NCBI GenBank assembly: GCA_007130525.1
Contig: SLSJ01000123.1
Coordinates: 1 to 33,185, forward strand
Source: Ectothiorhodospiraceae bacterium
GTDB lineage: Bacteria > Pseudomonadota > Gammaproteobacteria > Nitrococcales > Aquisalimonadaceae
Reading direction: 5' to 3'
DNA length: 33,185 nt
The translations under genes and the position numbers were made by a program. This document shows positions 1-11,627 of this stretch, piece by piece. The notes under the pieces are model-generated. The model was not told the DNA's origin and did not search any database. It worked only from the letters and a program-made list of their open reading frames with translations. Position 1 is the first letter of the stretch, and the number at the start of each line of letters is the position of its first letter.

Positions 1-122
1 GCACGTTCTCTGATCGCTATGAGCATGAGTTAGATGATTCCTCGCCTGGCCGGAACCGGCCGCGCTATGGATTGGATGGTAACGACGCAATCGAGTTCCC
101 TGCAACAACGCACCATCCGGAC

Positions 123-149
123 AAAAGAAAGGGCGCCCAGAGGCGCCCT
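123..149 (-). terminator. Rho-independent terminator downstream of tRNA-Asp
   Basis: Minus strand reads AGGGCGCC-TCTG-GGCGCCCT followed by TTCTTTT: perfect 8-bp GC-rich stem plus T-tract. Confidence 0.88.
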
Positions 150-160
150 ATTCTCGATTT

Positions 161-237
161 TGGCGGAGCGGACGGGACTCGAACCCGCGACCCCCGGCGT
201 GACAGGCCGGTATTCTAACCAACTGAACTACCGCTCC
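161..237 (-). tRNA. tRNA-Asp (GTC)
   Basis: Minus strand GGAGCGGTAGTTCAGTTGGTTAGAATACCGGCCTGTCACGCCGGGGGTCGCGGGTTCGAGTCCCGTCCGCTCCGCCA; cloverleaf, anticodon GTC, encoded CCA. Confidence 0.96.
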
Positions 238-254
238 TCTTTGCATCCGCCTTC

Positions 255-330
255 TGGTGGGTGGTGAGGGGATCGAACCCCCGACATTCGCCTTGTAAGG
301 GCGACGCTCTACCAGCTGAGCTAACCACCC
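255..330 (-). tRNA. tRNA-Val (TAC)
   Basis: Minus strand GGGTGGTTAGCTCAGCTGGTAGAGCGTCGCCCTTACAAGGCGAATGTCGGGGGTTCGATCCCCTCACCACCCACCA; anticodon TAC. Confidence 0.96.
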
Positions 331-345
331 CGTTTTCGAGGTGCG

Positions 346-618
346 CTAGTTTACTGCATCCTTAAGAGCCTTGCCAGCCTTGAAGCCCGGAACCTTGCTG
401 GCCGGAATATGAATCGTCGCGCCGGTCCGCGGGTTGCGTCCGGAACGGGACGCCCGCTCACGAACGCTGAAGGTGCCGAAGCCCACGAGGCTCACCGTAT
501 CGTTTTCCTTGAGCGCGCGGGTGATGGCGTCGACAACGGCGTCAACCGCGCGTGCAGCAGACGCCTTGGAAAGATCGGCGGACTGGGCGACGGCTTCAAT
601 AAGTTCCGATTTGTTCAT
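346..618 (-). CDS. hupB: DNA-binding protein HU-beta
   Basis: [32 protein letters not shown]...[45 protein letters not shown]; classic HU. The ORF track extends upstream; the MNKSEL start is preferred. Confidence 0.96.
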   Translation of the reverse strand: MNKSELIEAVAQSADLSKASAARAVDAVVDAITRALKENDTVSLVGFGTFSVRERASRSGRNPRTGATIHIPASKVPGFKAGKALKDAVN

Positions 619-919
619 CCTGGTAATCCCCTTGATGTTGTTCTGAGTGGACAACTGCGAATCCCTGGTCAAAGACGCATCCAATGTACAAACTTTGCCC
701 TGTTTCGGAAAGCTCGCCGTACTTTTCTGCGCATCCCGCAAGCAATCCGTTGGTGCGGGTGACCCCGCCGAGCGTGCCGCTGGGTGCCACTCGCGAAGCA
801 CTCTCAGTGTGCCGCCTGACGATGTAATAGACGTGCCCTGCGAAGGTAAGCAGCGGCGGACAGAAGTTGCACCCCTGCCCGCCACTGCCTTGCGTTATAC
901 CAAGGCGCTCGAAAGCGTG

Positions 920-3370
<2,451 letters not shown>

Positions 3371-3433
3371 TTGAGGGGGTTCCTCGCTGATACGTGACTT
3401 GATTACGGAACCGACGTCCGGGTGTTCATCCCG

Positions 3434-3462
3434 ATATGCGGGTGCCGACAGCGTCTTTCAAC
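3434..3462 (-). promoter_or_regulatory. Candidate sigma-32 (heat-shock) promoter of lon
   Basis: Minus strand GTTGAAA (3456-3462), 14-nt spacer, CCGCATAT (3434-3441), compared with sigma-32 consensus CTTGAAA / CCCCATnT; about 60 nt upstream of the lon ATG. Confidence 0.6.
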
Positions 3463-3663
3463 GGTCGCCACCCGGGGCTGCGCATATCGGCGACCGCAGG
3501 CAGCCATCCGACGCCGCACGCGGCATGACGGCGCGCGTCGGGACCAGCATAACAAGGCTGAGTGTCCAGCGGCAGGTATGGCGACAGGAATCTGTCAACA
3601 ACTGCGGGATACGGCTATCGGTCTCCACCCCGGCAGCCTGCCGGCTCGAGGTGGGACAGCGAC

Positions 3664-4941
3664 TCAGTCGGATGCGGCCTTGGTTTGCTCCGCCCCGTCG
3701 TATATGAGGTAGGGCTTGGATTCGCCCAATATGACCGCTTCGTCCACGACGACCTTGCTGACGCCCTCAAGGGAGGGTATGTCGTACATGGTGTCGAGCA
3801 GCACGTTTTCGATGATGGTGCGCAGGCCCCGGGCTCCGGTCTTCCGTTCCATTGCCTTCCGTGCAACTGCGCGCAGGGCATCCTCCCGGAACTCCAGTTC
3901 GCAGCCCTCCATGTCGAAGAGCTTCGCATACTGCTTGGTCACCGCGTTCTTCGGCTGCGTTAGGATCTCGACCAGTGCGTCCTCGTCCAGTTCACTGAGC
4001 GTGGCAACCACCGGAAGGCGACCGACGAACTCGGGGATCAGGCCGTACTTGATCAGGTCTTCCGGCTCGACATCCTGGAGGGTCTCACCCACACTCTTGC
4101 GCTGGTCCTTGCCCTTGACCTGGGCCGAAAAGCCGATGCCGCCCTTCTCCGAGCGCTCCTGGATGACCTTGTCCAATCCGGCGAACGCTCCACCGACGAT
4201 GAACAGGATGCTGCCGGTGTTGACCTGCAGGAACTCCTGTTGCGGGTGCTTGCGACCACCCTGCGGCGGTACCGAAGCCACCGTGCCCTCGATCAGCTTC
4301 AGCAGCGCCTGCTGCACCCCCTCTCCGGATACATCGCGGGTGATGGACGGGTTGTCTGCCTTGCGAGAAATCTTGTCGATTTCGTCGATATAGACGATCC
4401 CGGTCTGGGCTTTCTCGACGTCGTAATCGCATTTCTGCAACAGCTTCTGGATGATGTTCTCGACGTCCTCCCCGACGTACCCCGCCTCGGTCAGCGTGGT
4501 CGCATCGGCAATCGTGAACGGCACATCCAGCAAGCGGGCGAGGGTCTCGGCCAGCAGGGTCTTTCCGGAACCGGTGGGGCCGATGAGCAGGATATTGCTC
4601 TTGGCCAGTTCCACGTCTTCCTTGCCCTGCGCTGCCTCCAAGCGCTTGTAGTGGTTGTAGACCGCGACCGACAACACCTTCTTGGCATGCTCCTGGCCGA
4701 TGACATACTCGCCAAGAACCTTCTTGATGTCGTGAGGCTTGGGCAGCTTGGAGCTGCCGGTGGCGCTCTTCTCCTGCATCTCCTCACGGATGATGTCATT
4801 GCAGAGTTCGACACATTCGTCACAGACGAATACCGAAGGGCCCGCAATCAGCTTGCGTACCTCGTGCTGGCTCTTGCCGCAGAACGAGCAGTAAAGCAGC
4901 TTGCCGCCGTCATCACCCCTGCTCTTGTCTCTGTCGCTCAT
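3664..4941 (-). CDS. clpX: ATP-dependent Clp protease ATP-binding subunit ClpX
   Basis: [47 protein letters not shown] zinc finger, GPTGSGKT Walker A. Start chosen at MSDRDK. Confidence 0.98.
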   Translation of the reverse strand: MSDRDKSRGDDGGKLLYCSFCGKSQHEVRKLIAGPSVFVCDECVELCNDIIREEMQEKSATGSSKLPKPHDIKKVLGEYVIGQEHAKKVLSVAVYNHYKRLEAAQGKEDVELAKSNILLIGPTGSGKTLLAETLARLLDVPFTIADATTLTEAGYVGEDVENIIQKLLQKCDYDVEKAQTGIVYIDEIDKISRKADNPSITRDVSGEGVQQALLKLIEGTVASVPPQGGRKHPQQEFLQVNTGSILFIVGGAFAGLDKVIQERSEKGGIGFSAQVKGKDQRKSVGETLQDVEPEDLIKYGLIPEFVGRLPVVATLSELDEDALVEILTQPKNAVTKQYAKLFDMEGCELEFREDALRAVARKAMERKTGARGLRTIIENVLLDTMYDIPSLEGVSKVVVDEAVILGESKPYLIYDGAEQTKAASD

Positions 4942-5065
4942 GGCCTTTCCTCGGTAATCACAATGCCGATATAGCACAACCTTGCCTGCTTTTGGTAATG
5001 CACGCAAGCACACCAAAGCCACGCCCGGCCTGCACTTCAGCGTCTCCTTGACACCACCGGCTCCG

Positions 5066-5719
5066 TCAATCGACGGACGGCATTGAGGCGCGATCCTTCA
5101 GCACGGCATCCACCAGCCCATACTCGCACGCCGCGTCGGGACTGAGAAAGTTGTCCCGATCCGTGTCCTGCTGCACCTTTTCCAGCGGCTGGCCGGTGTG
5201 ATGCGCAAGGATCCTGTTGAGTCGGTCCCGTATGGAGAGGATTTCGCGGGCATGGATGTCGATATCGGAGGCCTGACCCTGGTAACCACCCAGCGGCTGA
5301 TGAATCATCATTCGCGAGTTAGGCAGGCAGAAACGCTTGCCGGCCGCGCCACCGGCGAGCAGCAGGGCACCCATACTCGCTGCCTGCCCCACGCACACGG
5401 TACTCACATCAGGGCGGATGAACTGCATGGTGTCGTAGACAGCCATGCCGGCAGTAACCGATCCGCCGGGAGAGTTGATGTAGAAATTGATGTCCTTGTC
5501 CGGATTCTCGGACTCGAGAAACAGCAACTGCGCCACCAGCAGGTTGGCCATGTGATCTTCAACGGGACCCACCATGAACACCACGCGTTCCTTGAGCAGG
5601 CGCGAGAATATGTCGTAGGCCCGTTCCCCACGGGACGTCTGTTCGACGACCATGGGCACCAGGTTGGCCTGGACGGCCATGGCGTCCATTGAGTTGTCAC
5701 GTTCGGTCATGAAAATCAT
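5066..5719 (-). CDS. clpP: ATP-dependent Clp protease proteolytic subunit ClpP
   Basis: [21 protein letters not shown]...[19 protein letters not shown]...HQPLGG; catalytic S/H present. Start may be 5719 (ATGA overlap with tig) or 5710. Confidence 0.97.
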   Translation of the reverse strand: MIFMTERDNSMDAMAVQANLVPMVVEQTSRGERAYDIFSRLLKERVVFMVGPVEDHMANLLVAQLLFLESENPDKDINFYINSPGGSVTAGMAVYDTMQFIRPDVSTVCVGQAASMGALLLAGGAAGKRFCLPNSRMMIHQPLGGYQGQASDIDIHAREILSIRDRLNRILAHHTGQPLEKVQQDTDRDNFLSPDAACEYGLVDAVLKDRASMPSVD

Positions 5720-7071
5720 TCCTCGCTCTTGGCTTCGGCCCCGGACTCCGCGTCCGTGCCGGCCTGCCGGGTCGTGGGATTGAGCAACTCCTGCAAATCG
5801 GTGGGTTCGTCTTCGACGTCCGCCTGCTCGATGATCCAGTCAATCACCTGGTCCTCAAGTACACTGACCTCAAGACTCTGGATGAGTTGCCGGTTCTGCC
5901 GATAATACTCCATGATCTCCTGCGGCCGTTCGTACCCGGAAGCAATCTCCTGCATCTGTTGCTTGACCCTGTCCTGATCCAGCCGGATCCCCTTCTCGCG
6001 AACCAGCTCGTTCATTACCAGGCCCAGGGTGACGCGGCGTCGGGCCTGCCCCTCGAACAGGTCCGCCGGCAGATCGGGGTCGCTGTCTTCGCCCAGCTGC
6101 GACTGCAGCCTCTGCTTCATCTGCTGCCGCAGCGCATCGATTTCGCCATCCACCAGCGCCCTGGGCAGTTCCAGCTCGTTGGCGGTGGCAAGGCCTTCCA
6201 CGACCTGCTCCTTGAGGCGCTCCCTGGACGCGCGCTCCGCCTCCCGGTCGAGATTGCCGCGAACCAGTCCGCGCAAGGCCTTCATCCCACCTTCCCTGAT
6301 GCCCACCGCTTCGGCCAGCGCATCGTCCAGTTCGGGCAAACGTGGTTCTTCCACTGCCTTGACCGTGGTCTCGAAAACCGCCGTCTTGCCGGCGATTTCG
6401 GTGGTAGGGAAATCCTCGTTGAAGGTGTACTCGATCCGCTTGGTATCACCCGCCTTCAGGCCTTTCAGAGCTTCCTCGAATTCCGGCGGCATGGTATTGG
6501 AACCAATGGTTACGGGCTGATCCTCGCCGTCGCTGCCGGGGAAACCCTCGCCGTCAACCGTTCCCGTGAAATCGACGATGACGCGGTCATCGGCCTGCGC
6601 CTCGCGCTCCACCGGCTCGTAGGTCGCCTGCTGCTTGCGCAGGTCCTCCAGAACCCGATCAATCGCGGCATCGTCGACGGTGGCTACCGGACGCTTGAGC
6701 TTCATCCCCTCCGCGCCCTTTACCTCGAATTCCGGCATCACTTCGAACACGGCCTCGTATTCAAGATCGCCACCGCGCTCGCCCTGGCGAACGTCGACGC
6801 TTGGCGCCCCGGCAGGATTGAGTTCCTTCGCCCGCAGAGCTTCACCGTAGGTCTGCTGAAGGACATCATTCACCACTTCCTGGCGCACCTGGGCACCGAA
6901 GCGCTTCTGAACCACCTTGAACGGGACCTTGCCGGGCCGAAAACCATCCAGGCGCACTGTCCGCGCAAGGTTCTGCAGACGGCTCTGCACCTCACCCTCG
7001 AGACGATCCGCGGGCACCTGGACCACCATTCGGCGCTCGAGTCCTTCGGTCCTTTCAACTGACACTTGCAT
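5716..7071 (-). CDS. tig: Trigger factor
   Basis: [54 protein letters not shown]; PPIase and C-terminal domains. Start set at MQVSVE. Confidence 0.97.
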   Translation of the reverse strand: MQVSVERTEGLERRMVVQVPADRLEGEVQSRLQNLARTVRLDGFRPGKVPFKVVQKRFGAQVRQEVVNDVLQQTYGEALRAKELNPAGAPSVDVRQGERGGDLEYEAVFEVMPEFEVKGAEGMKLKRPVATVDDAAIDRVLEDLRKQQATYEPVEREAQADDRVIVDFTGTVDGEGFPGSDGEDQPVTIGSNTMPPEFEEALKGLKAGDTKRIEYTFNEDFPTTEIAGKTAVFETTVKAVEEPRLPELDDALAEAVGIREGGMKALRGLVRGNLDREAERASRERLKEQVVEGLATANELELPRALVDGEIDALRQQMKQRLQSQLGEDSDPDLPADLFEGQARRRVTLGLVMNELVREKGIRLDQDRVKQQMQEIASGYERPQEIMEYYRQNRQLIQSLEVSVLEDQVIDWIIEQADVEDEPTDLQELLNPTTRQAGTDAESGAEAKSEE

Positions 7072-7149
7072 CGCGATACCTCTGTGTGCGGGGCTCATCC
7101 AACTGCCACTGACGCCGGCCCACCGCATGCCGGCCGTCAGGCGAGCAAA

Positions 7150-7237
7150 TGGTGCGAAAGGCGAGACTCGAACTCGCACGGGGAATTACCCCACTGGAAC
7201 CTAAATCCAGCGCGTCTACCAGTTCCGCCACTTTCGC
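7150..7237 (-). tRNA. tRNA-Leu (TAG)
   Basis: Minus strand GCGAAAGTGGCGGAACTGGTAGACGCGCTGGATTTAGGTTCCAGTGGGGTAATTCCCCGTGCGAGTTCGAGTCTCGCCTTTCGCACCA; long variable arm, anticodon TAG. Confidence 0.95.
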
Positions 7238-7334
7238 CGAACTATCCACCTCGAGCAGGACCCGCTTCCCGGCCGTCCGACCCTGAAACGAAAACGGCCT
7301 ACGGACGCCGCCGTAAGCCGACTAGTATAAAGTA

Positions 7335-7410
<76 letters not shown>

Positions 7411-7417
7411 GCTTGTA

Positions 7418-7494
7418 TGGGGTGGACGATGGGACTCGAACCCACGACGACTGGAATCACAATCCAGGGCTCTACCAACTGAGCTACGCCCACC
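7418..7494 (-). tRNA. tRNA-His (GTG)
   Basis: Minus strand GGTGGGCGTAGCTCAGTTGGTAGAGCCCTGGATTGTGATTCCAGTCGTCGTGGGTTCGAGTCCCATCGTCCACCCCA; G-1:C73 and anticodon GTG. Confidence 0.95.
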
Positions 7495-7546
7495 ATTGAA
7501 ACCGCGCGACAATCATTCCGCCATGAACCGGCTGGACATCAGATCC

Positions 7547-7623
7547 TGGCGCGCCCGGCAGGACTCGAACCTGCAACCGTCGGCTTAGAAGGCCGATGCT
7601 CTATCCGATTGAGCTACGGGCGC
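7547..7623 (-). tRNA. tRNA-Arg (TCT)
   Basis: Minus strand GCGCCCGTAGCTCAATCGGATAGAGCATCGGCCTTCTAAGCCGACGGTTGCAGGTTCGAGTCCTGCCGGGCGCGCCA; anticodon TCT. Confidence 0.95.
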
Positions 7624-7682
7624 AATCATACGACCTTCAAGCAACCGGAGACAATCCGTCTGCCCGTTGCGGGAGCGGGATC

Positions 7683-7759
7683 TGGTCGGGGTGGAGGGAT
7701 TCGAACCCCCGACATCCAGCTCCCAAAGCTGGCGCGCTACCAGGCTGCGCTACACCCCG
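7683..7759 (-). tRNA. tRNA-Pro (TGG)
   Basis: Minus strand CGGGGTGTAGCGCAGCCTGGTAGCGCGCCAGCTTTGGGAGCTGGATGTCGGGGGTTCGAATCCCTCCACCCCGACCA; anticodon TGG. Confidence 0.95.
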
Positions 7760-7811
7760 TGCCCGTCTGCAGCCAAGCGCTGAGGCCGACCGCCCGAGTG
7801 ACGGAAGCGGA

Positions 7812-7840
7812 ATCATACGCAGCGTGCTGTTCACCGTCAA
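7812..7840 (-). promoter_or_regulatory. Sigma-70-type promoter for the tRNA Pro-Arg-His-Lys-Leu cluster
   Basis: Minus strand TTGACG (7835-7840), 17-nt spacer, TATGAT (7812-7817), about 50 nt upstream of tRNA-Pro. Confidence 0.7.
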
Positions 7841-8009
7841 TCACCGTCTGCCCCCGGGACTATCCGAAACTGCGCGAGAAACAACAACCTGGGTCCGCCC
7901 TTCCTTGCCACGGGAACTCCGCACGTGGGACAATCGCCCTCCTTCAAGCCGGTGCCGGCGAACATACTGCCCGGCCGCCCGCACCGATCGATCACCACGG
8001 AAGGCACCA

Positions 8010-8864
8010 ATGACTGCCGAGATTCTGGATGGAAAAGCCTGCGCGGCCCGTCTCCAGGCGCGCATAGGGGAACGTGTTACGGCACACACGGCGGCCGGTC
8101 ATCCGCCTCCCGGACTGGCCGTGATACTTGTGGGCGATGACCCGGCATCGAGAGTCTATGTGCGCAAGAAACGGCAGACCTGCGAGACCCTGGGCTTCAT
8201 CTCGCGCGGGTATGATCTGCCCTCCTCCACCCCCCAGGAGGAGCTCCTGCAGTTGATCGACACCCTGAACGCCGATGAGCAGATTCACGGCATCCTGGTG
8301 CAATTGCCCCTGCCCGTGCATATCGACAGCCAGACGGTGATCAACGCCATCTGCCCGGACAAGGACGTGGACGGTTTTCATCCGGTCAACATGGGGCGCC
8401 TGGCTCTCAAGCTGCCGGGGCTTCGGCCCTGTACGCCTCGCGGAGTGATGACGCTGCTGGGGGATGCCGGTATCGAACTGGAAGGCTTGAACGCCGTCAT
8501 CATCGGCCAGTCGAACATAGTCGGACGACCCATGGCGCTGGAACTGCTAAACGCGCGTTGCACCATCACCGTCTGCCACAGTCGCACACGCGACCTGGAG
8601 GGTGTCGCTCGTTCCGCGGACCTGCTGGTGTCCGCCGTCGGACGTGCCGGTTTCGTCCAGGGCGACTGGATCAAACCGGGTGCGGTGGTGGTGGACGTGG
8701 GCATCAATCGTCTGGACACCGGCAAGCTTGCCGGTGACGTTGACTTCGAGGCGGCGGCGGCGAAGGCTTCCTGGATAACCCCGGTTCCCGGTGGCGTCGG
8801 CCCCATGACAGTGGCCACATTGCTGGAGAACACGCTGCAGGCGGCGGGCATATCCCGCTTTTGA
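8010..8864 (+). CDS. folD: Bifunctional methylenetetrahydrofolate dehydrogenase/cyclohydrolase
   Basis: [23 protein letters not shown]...[14 protein letters not shown]...GILVQLPLP...DKDVDGFHP...[17 protein letters not shown]...[18 protein letters not shown]; 284 aa. Confidence 0.97.
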   Translation: MTAEILDGKACAARLQARIGERVTAHTAAGHPPPGLAVILVGDDPASRVYVRKKRQTCETLGFISRGYDLPSSTPQEELLQLIDTLNADEQIHGILVQLPLPVHIDSQTVINAICPDKDVDGFHPVNMGRLALKLPGLRPCTPRGVMTLLGDAGIELEGLNAVIIGQSNIVGRPMALELLNARCTITVCHSRTRDLEGVARSADLLVSAVGRAGFVQGDWIKPGAVVVDVGINRLDTGKLAGDVDFEAAAAKASWITPVPGGVGPMTVATLLENTLQAAGISRF

Positions 8865-8905
8865 GGACGCGGTTACTTGTTCGCGCCATCGCGCTCGAGT
8901 CGATT

Positions 8906-8937
8906 CCGGCACGCTGGCTGAGCGCGGTGCCGGTTTG
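8906..8937 (+). terminator. Possible terminator downstream of folD
   Basis: CCGGCAC...GTGCCGG stem with a short TTTG run; weak T-tract. Confidence 0.4.
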
Positions 8938-8972
8938 TCAGTCCGCGCTGCCGGGCCAATGACGCGGGTTAA

Positions 8973-9148
8973 CCCGCATATCTCACCGCCGTTCGTCGCG
9001 AGGGCGTCGAGATGCCGCTGTGACGGGGGGCGCGGACCGGAAGACGGCGAAGGCGTAGCGGACACTACGTCGAGCCGGCTGGAGGGAGCACGCCCCGACA
9101 CGGCGAGCAGATCGGCGTGCGTAGCAGAAGGGCGGTGAGATATGCGGG
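8973..9148 (-). repeat. MITE-like dispersed repeat, copy 1 (inverted relative to the other copies)
   Basis: 176 bp with perfect 18-bp terminal inverted repeats CCCGCATATCTCACCGCC/GGCGGTGAGATATGCGGG, flanked by TTAA (8969-8972) and TTAA (9149-9152). Confidence 0.9.
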
Positions 9149-10531
9149 TTAATTCTCGAACACCGCCTCGATGGCATCCGTCAGCCGTTTCACCGGGACA
9201 AGTCTCAGTCCATCGATCTCGCGGCGCCCCTTCACGGCGTTCTTGTGGGGGATGACGGCGCGTTGGAAACCGTGCTTGGCAGCCTCACGCAGACGCTCCT
9301 CGCCGTTGGGCACGGGACGGATCTCACCGGCGAGCCCTACCTCGCCAAAGACCACACAGTCAGCGGGAATCGGCCTGTCGCGCAGGCTTGACAGTGCGGC
9401 CAGCAGCATCGGCAGATCGCTGGCCGTCTCGCCGACGCGGACGCCGCCCACGACGTTGATGAATACGTCCTGATCGGCCGTGAACACACCGCCGTGCCGG
9501 TGCAACACTGCCAGCAGCATTGCCACACGATTCTGCTCAAGGCCAACCGCCACCCGCCGCGGGTTGCTCAGCGGGCTCTCGGAGACCAGCGACTGCAGTT
9601 CCAGCAGCAGCGGCCTGCTTCCCTCGCGGGTCACCATGATCACGCTCCCGGGAACCGCCTCCGCATGTCGGGAGAGAAAAATCGCGGACGGATTACGCAC
9701 CTCCCGGAGACCGCTCTCGTCCATGGCGAAAACACCCAGTTCGTTGGCGGCCCCAAAGCGGTTCTTCACCGCGCGCAACAGGCGAAAACGGCTGCTGCCA
9801 TCGCTCTCGAAATAGAGCACCGTATCGACCATGTGTTCCAGAACCCTCGGCCCGGCGAGCTGACCGTCCTTGGTGACATGGCCGACCAGGAAGATGGCGG
9901 TGCCGGTCTGCTTGGCGAGACGAACCAGCTGCGCGGCGCTCTCGCGAACCTGGGCGACAGCGCCGGGAGCCGACTGCATGTGCTCGGTGAATATGGTCTG
10001 GATGGAGTCGATGACCATGACCCGGGGCTTGTGGGCAAGGGCTTGCTCGACCACGGATTCGACACAGGTTTCCGCCAGCACCTTGAGGCCTTGCACCGAC
10101 AGTCCGAGTCGCGATGCGCGCAGTGCCACCTGGCGCATCGACTCCTCGCCGGTCACGTACAACGCCCGGCCATCGGCAGCGAGTTCGGCCATGGTCTGCA
10201 GCAGCAGTGTCGACTTGCCGATACCGGGATCCCCGCCCAGCAACACCACACCGCCCTGCACCAGCCCCCCGCCCAGCACACGATCCAGCTCACCGATGCC
10301 GGTAAGGAATCGCGCCTCATCAGCCAGGCCGACCGTATTCAGCTCCTGTACCCCGGCATCGCCGGCGTACTGCGCTCGGGAACGCACCGGCGCAGAGGAT
10401 CGCGGACCTCCCGGCAGTCCGGATTTCTCTTCGAGCGTGTTCCAGGCGGCGCAGTCGGGACATTGCCCGACCCACTTGGGGCTCTCCGCGCCACATTCAA
10501 TGCAGCTAAACAGCGTCCGTACCCGGGCCAT
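9149..10531 (-). CDS. radA: DNA repair protein RadA (RadA/Sms)
   Basis: MARVRTLFSCIECGAESPKWVGQCPDCAAWNTLEE C4 zinc finger, GGDPGIGKSTLLLQ Walker A, Lon-like C-terminal domain. Start set at MARVRT. Confidence 0.96.
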   Translation of the reverse strand: MARVRTLFSCIECGAESPKWVGQCPDCAAWNTLEEKSGLPGGPRSSAPVRSRAQYAGDAGVQELNTVGLADEARFLTGIGELDRVLGGGLVQGGVVLLGGDPGIGKSTLLLQTMAELAADGRALYVTGEESMRQVALRASRLGLSVQGLKVLAETCVESVVEQALAHKPRVMVIDSIQTIFTEHMQSAPGAVAQVRESAAQLVRLAKQTGTAIFLVGHVTKDGQLAGPRVLEHMVDTVLYFESDGSSRFRLLRAVKNRFGAANELGVFAMDESGLREVRNPSAIFLSRHAEAVPGSVIMVTREGSRPLLLELQSLVSESPLSNPRRVAVGLEQNRVAMLLAVLHRHGGVFTADQDVFINVVGGVRVGETASDLPMLLAALSSLRDRPIPADCVVFGEVGLAGEIRPVPNGEERLREAAKHGFQRAVIPHKNAVKGRREIDGLRLVPVKRLTDAIEAVFEN

Positions 10532-11627
10532 CCTCGTTATCCTGTCGTTCCACCTCCATGTGCACCCGCGTGGTGACACCACAGAGCAGCTCATAGCCGA
10601 TGGTCCCGGCATGGGCCGCGACCCGCTCCACCGGCAGGCCCTCGCCCCAAAGCGTGACCCGGTCACCGATGGATACCTCATCGAGAAGACCGCGCAGGTC
10701 AATGGTAATCATGTCCATGGACACACGGCCCACCATCTGCGTCTCACGGCCATTGACCAGAACCGGCGTGCCGTTGCCGGCGTGACGCGGATAGCCATCC
10801 CCGTAGCCGATCGCGACCACACCCACCGGCATATCCTCGGGACAGGTCCAGGTCGCGCCGTAGCCGACGAAATCGCCGGCGGCGCATTGGGTGATCGCGA
10901 TCAGCGGACTGGAGAGCGTCATCGCCGGGCGCAGTTGCGGCCGCTCGCTACGCTCATCGATGAAGGGATCGACGCCGTAGAGCATTACGCCGGGCCGGAT
11001 CCAGTCGGCATGGGTGATTGGCCAACCCAGCACACCCGCCGAATTGGCGATGGAGCGGTCCCCCTGCAGGTCCCGGAGACACGCTGAAAACACATCCACC
11101 TGGCGCGCGGTCGTGCTGTCGTCGTCGCGGTCATCGGCGCAGGCCAGGTGAGTGACGAAACGAATATTGTCATTGACGGCCGCGGTATCGGCCAGGCGTC
11201 GGCACACGGCCGCGACGTCCCCCGGCGCAAATCCCAGACGGTGCATGCCGGAATCCACTTTCAGCCAGACACTCAGTGGCCGCCCGGGCCGGGCGGTCTC
11301 GAGCATCCGGACCTGCCAGTCCGAATGCACCAACATGTCGAGCCGGTAACGCCGGGCCAGTTCCAGCTCCGAAATGTCGAACAGGCCCTCGAGCAGCAGG
11401 ATCGGGTGAGCATAACCCGCCTCGCGCAACGGCACGGCCTCCTCCATGCAGGTCACGCCGAAGGCGTCGGCATGACGCAGGGCGCGGGCGGCGCGGAGCA
11501 GGCCGTGACCGTAGCCGTTGGACTTGATCACCGCCATGACCCGCGAATCGGGCGCGGCACGGTGCGCGACGCCCAGATTGTGACGCAACGCCGCGGGACT
11601 GATGACCGCCCGCGTCTCACGAGTCAC
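10506..11627 (-). CDS. alr: Alanine racemase
   Basis: MTRETRAVISPAALRHNLGVAHRAAPDSRVMAVIKSNGYGHGLL (PLP lysine motif), GYGDGYPRHAGNGTPVLVNGRETQMVGRVSMDM. Confidence 0.96.
   Translation of the reverse strand: MTRETRAVISPAALRHNLGVAHRAAPDSRVMAVIKSNGYGHGLLRAARALRHADAFGVTCMEEAVPLREAGYAHPILLLEGLFDISELELARRYRLDMLVHSDWQVRMLETARPGRPLSVWLKVDSGMHRLGFAPGDVAAVCRRLADTAAVNDNIRFVTHLACADDRDDDSTTARQVDVFSACLRDLQGDRSIANSAGVLGWPITHADWIRPGVMLYGVDPFIDERSERPQLRPAMTLSSPLIAITQCAAGDFVGYGATWTCPEDMPVGVVAIGYGDGYPRHAGNGTPVLVNGRETQMVGRVSMDMITIDLRGLLDEVSIGDRVTLWGEGLPVERVAAHAGTIGYELLCGVTTRVHMEVERQDNEDGPGTDAV

Noticed and set aside
3431-3490. CCCGCATATC near the lon promoter matches the first 10 nt of the dispersed element's terminal repeat
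   Set aside because: Similarity stops after 10 nt (CGGG instead of TCACCGCC), and no element interior or second end is present; probably coincidental.
3625-3655. Hairpin CCGGCAGGCTGCCGG with outer CCACC/GGTGG after clpX as an intrinsic terminator
   Set aside because: Strong stem but no T-tract on the transcribed strand; may be an mRNA 3' structure, not supported as a terminator.
8547-9101. 184-aa minus-strand ORF spanning the folD 3' end and repeat copy 1
   Set aside because: Composite of folD antisense and repeat sequence; no coherent protein family.
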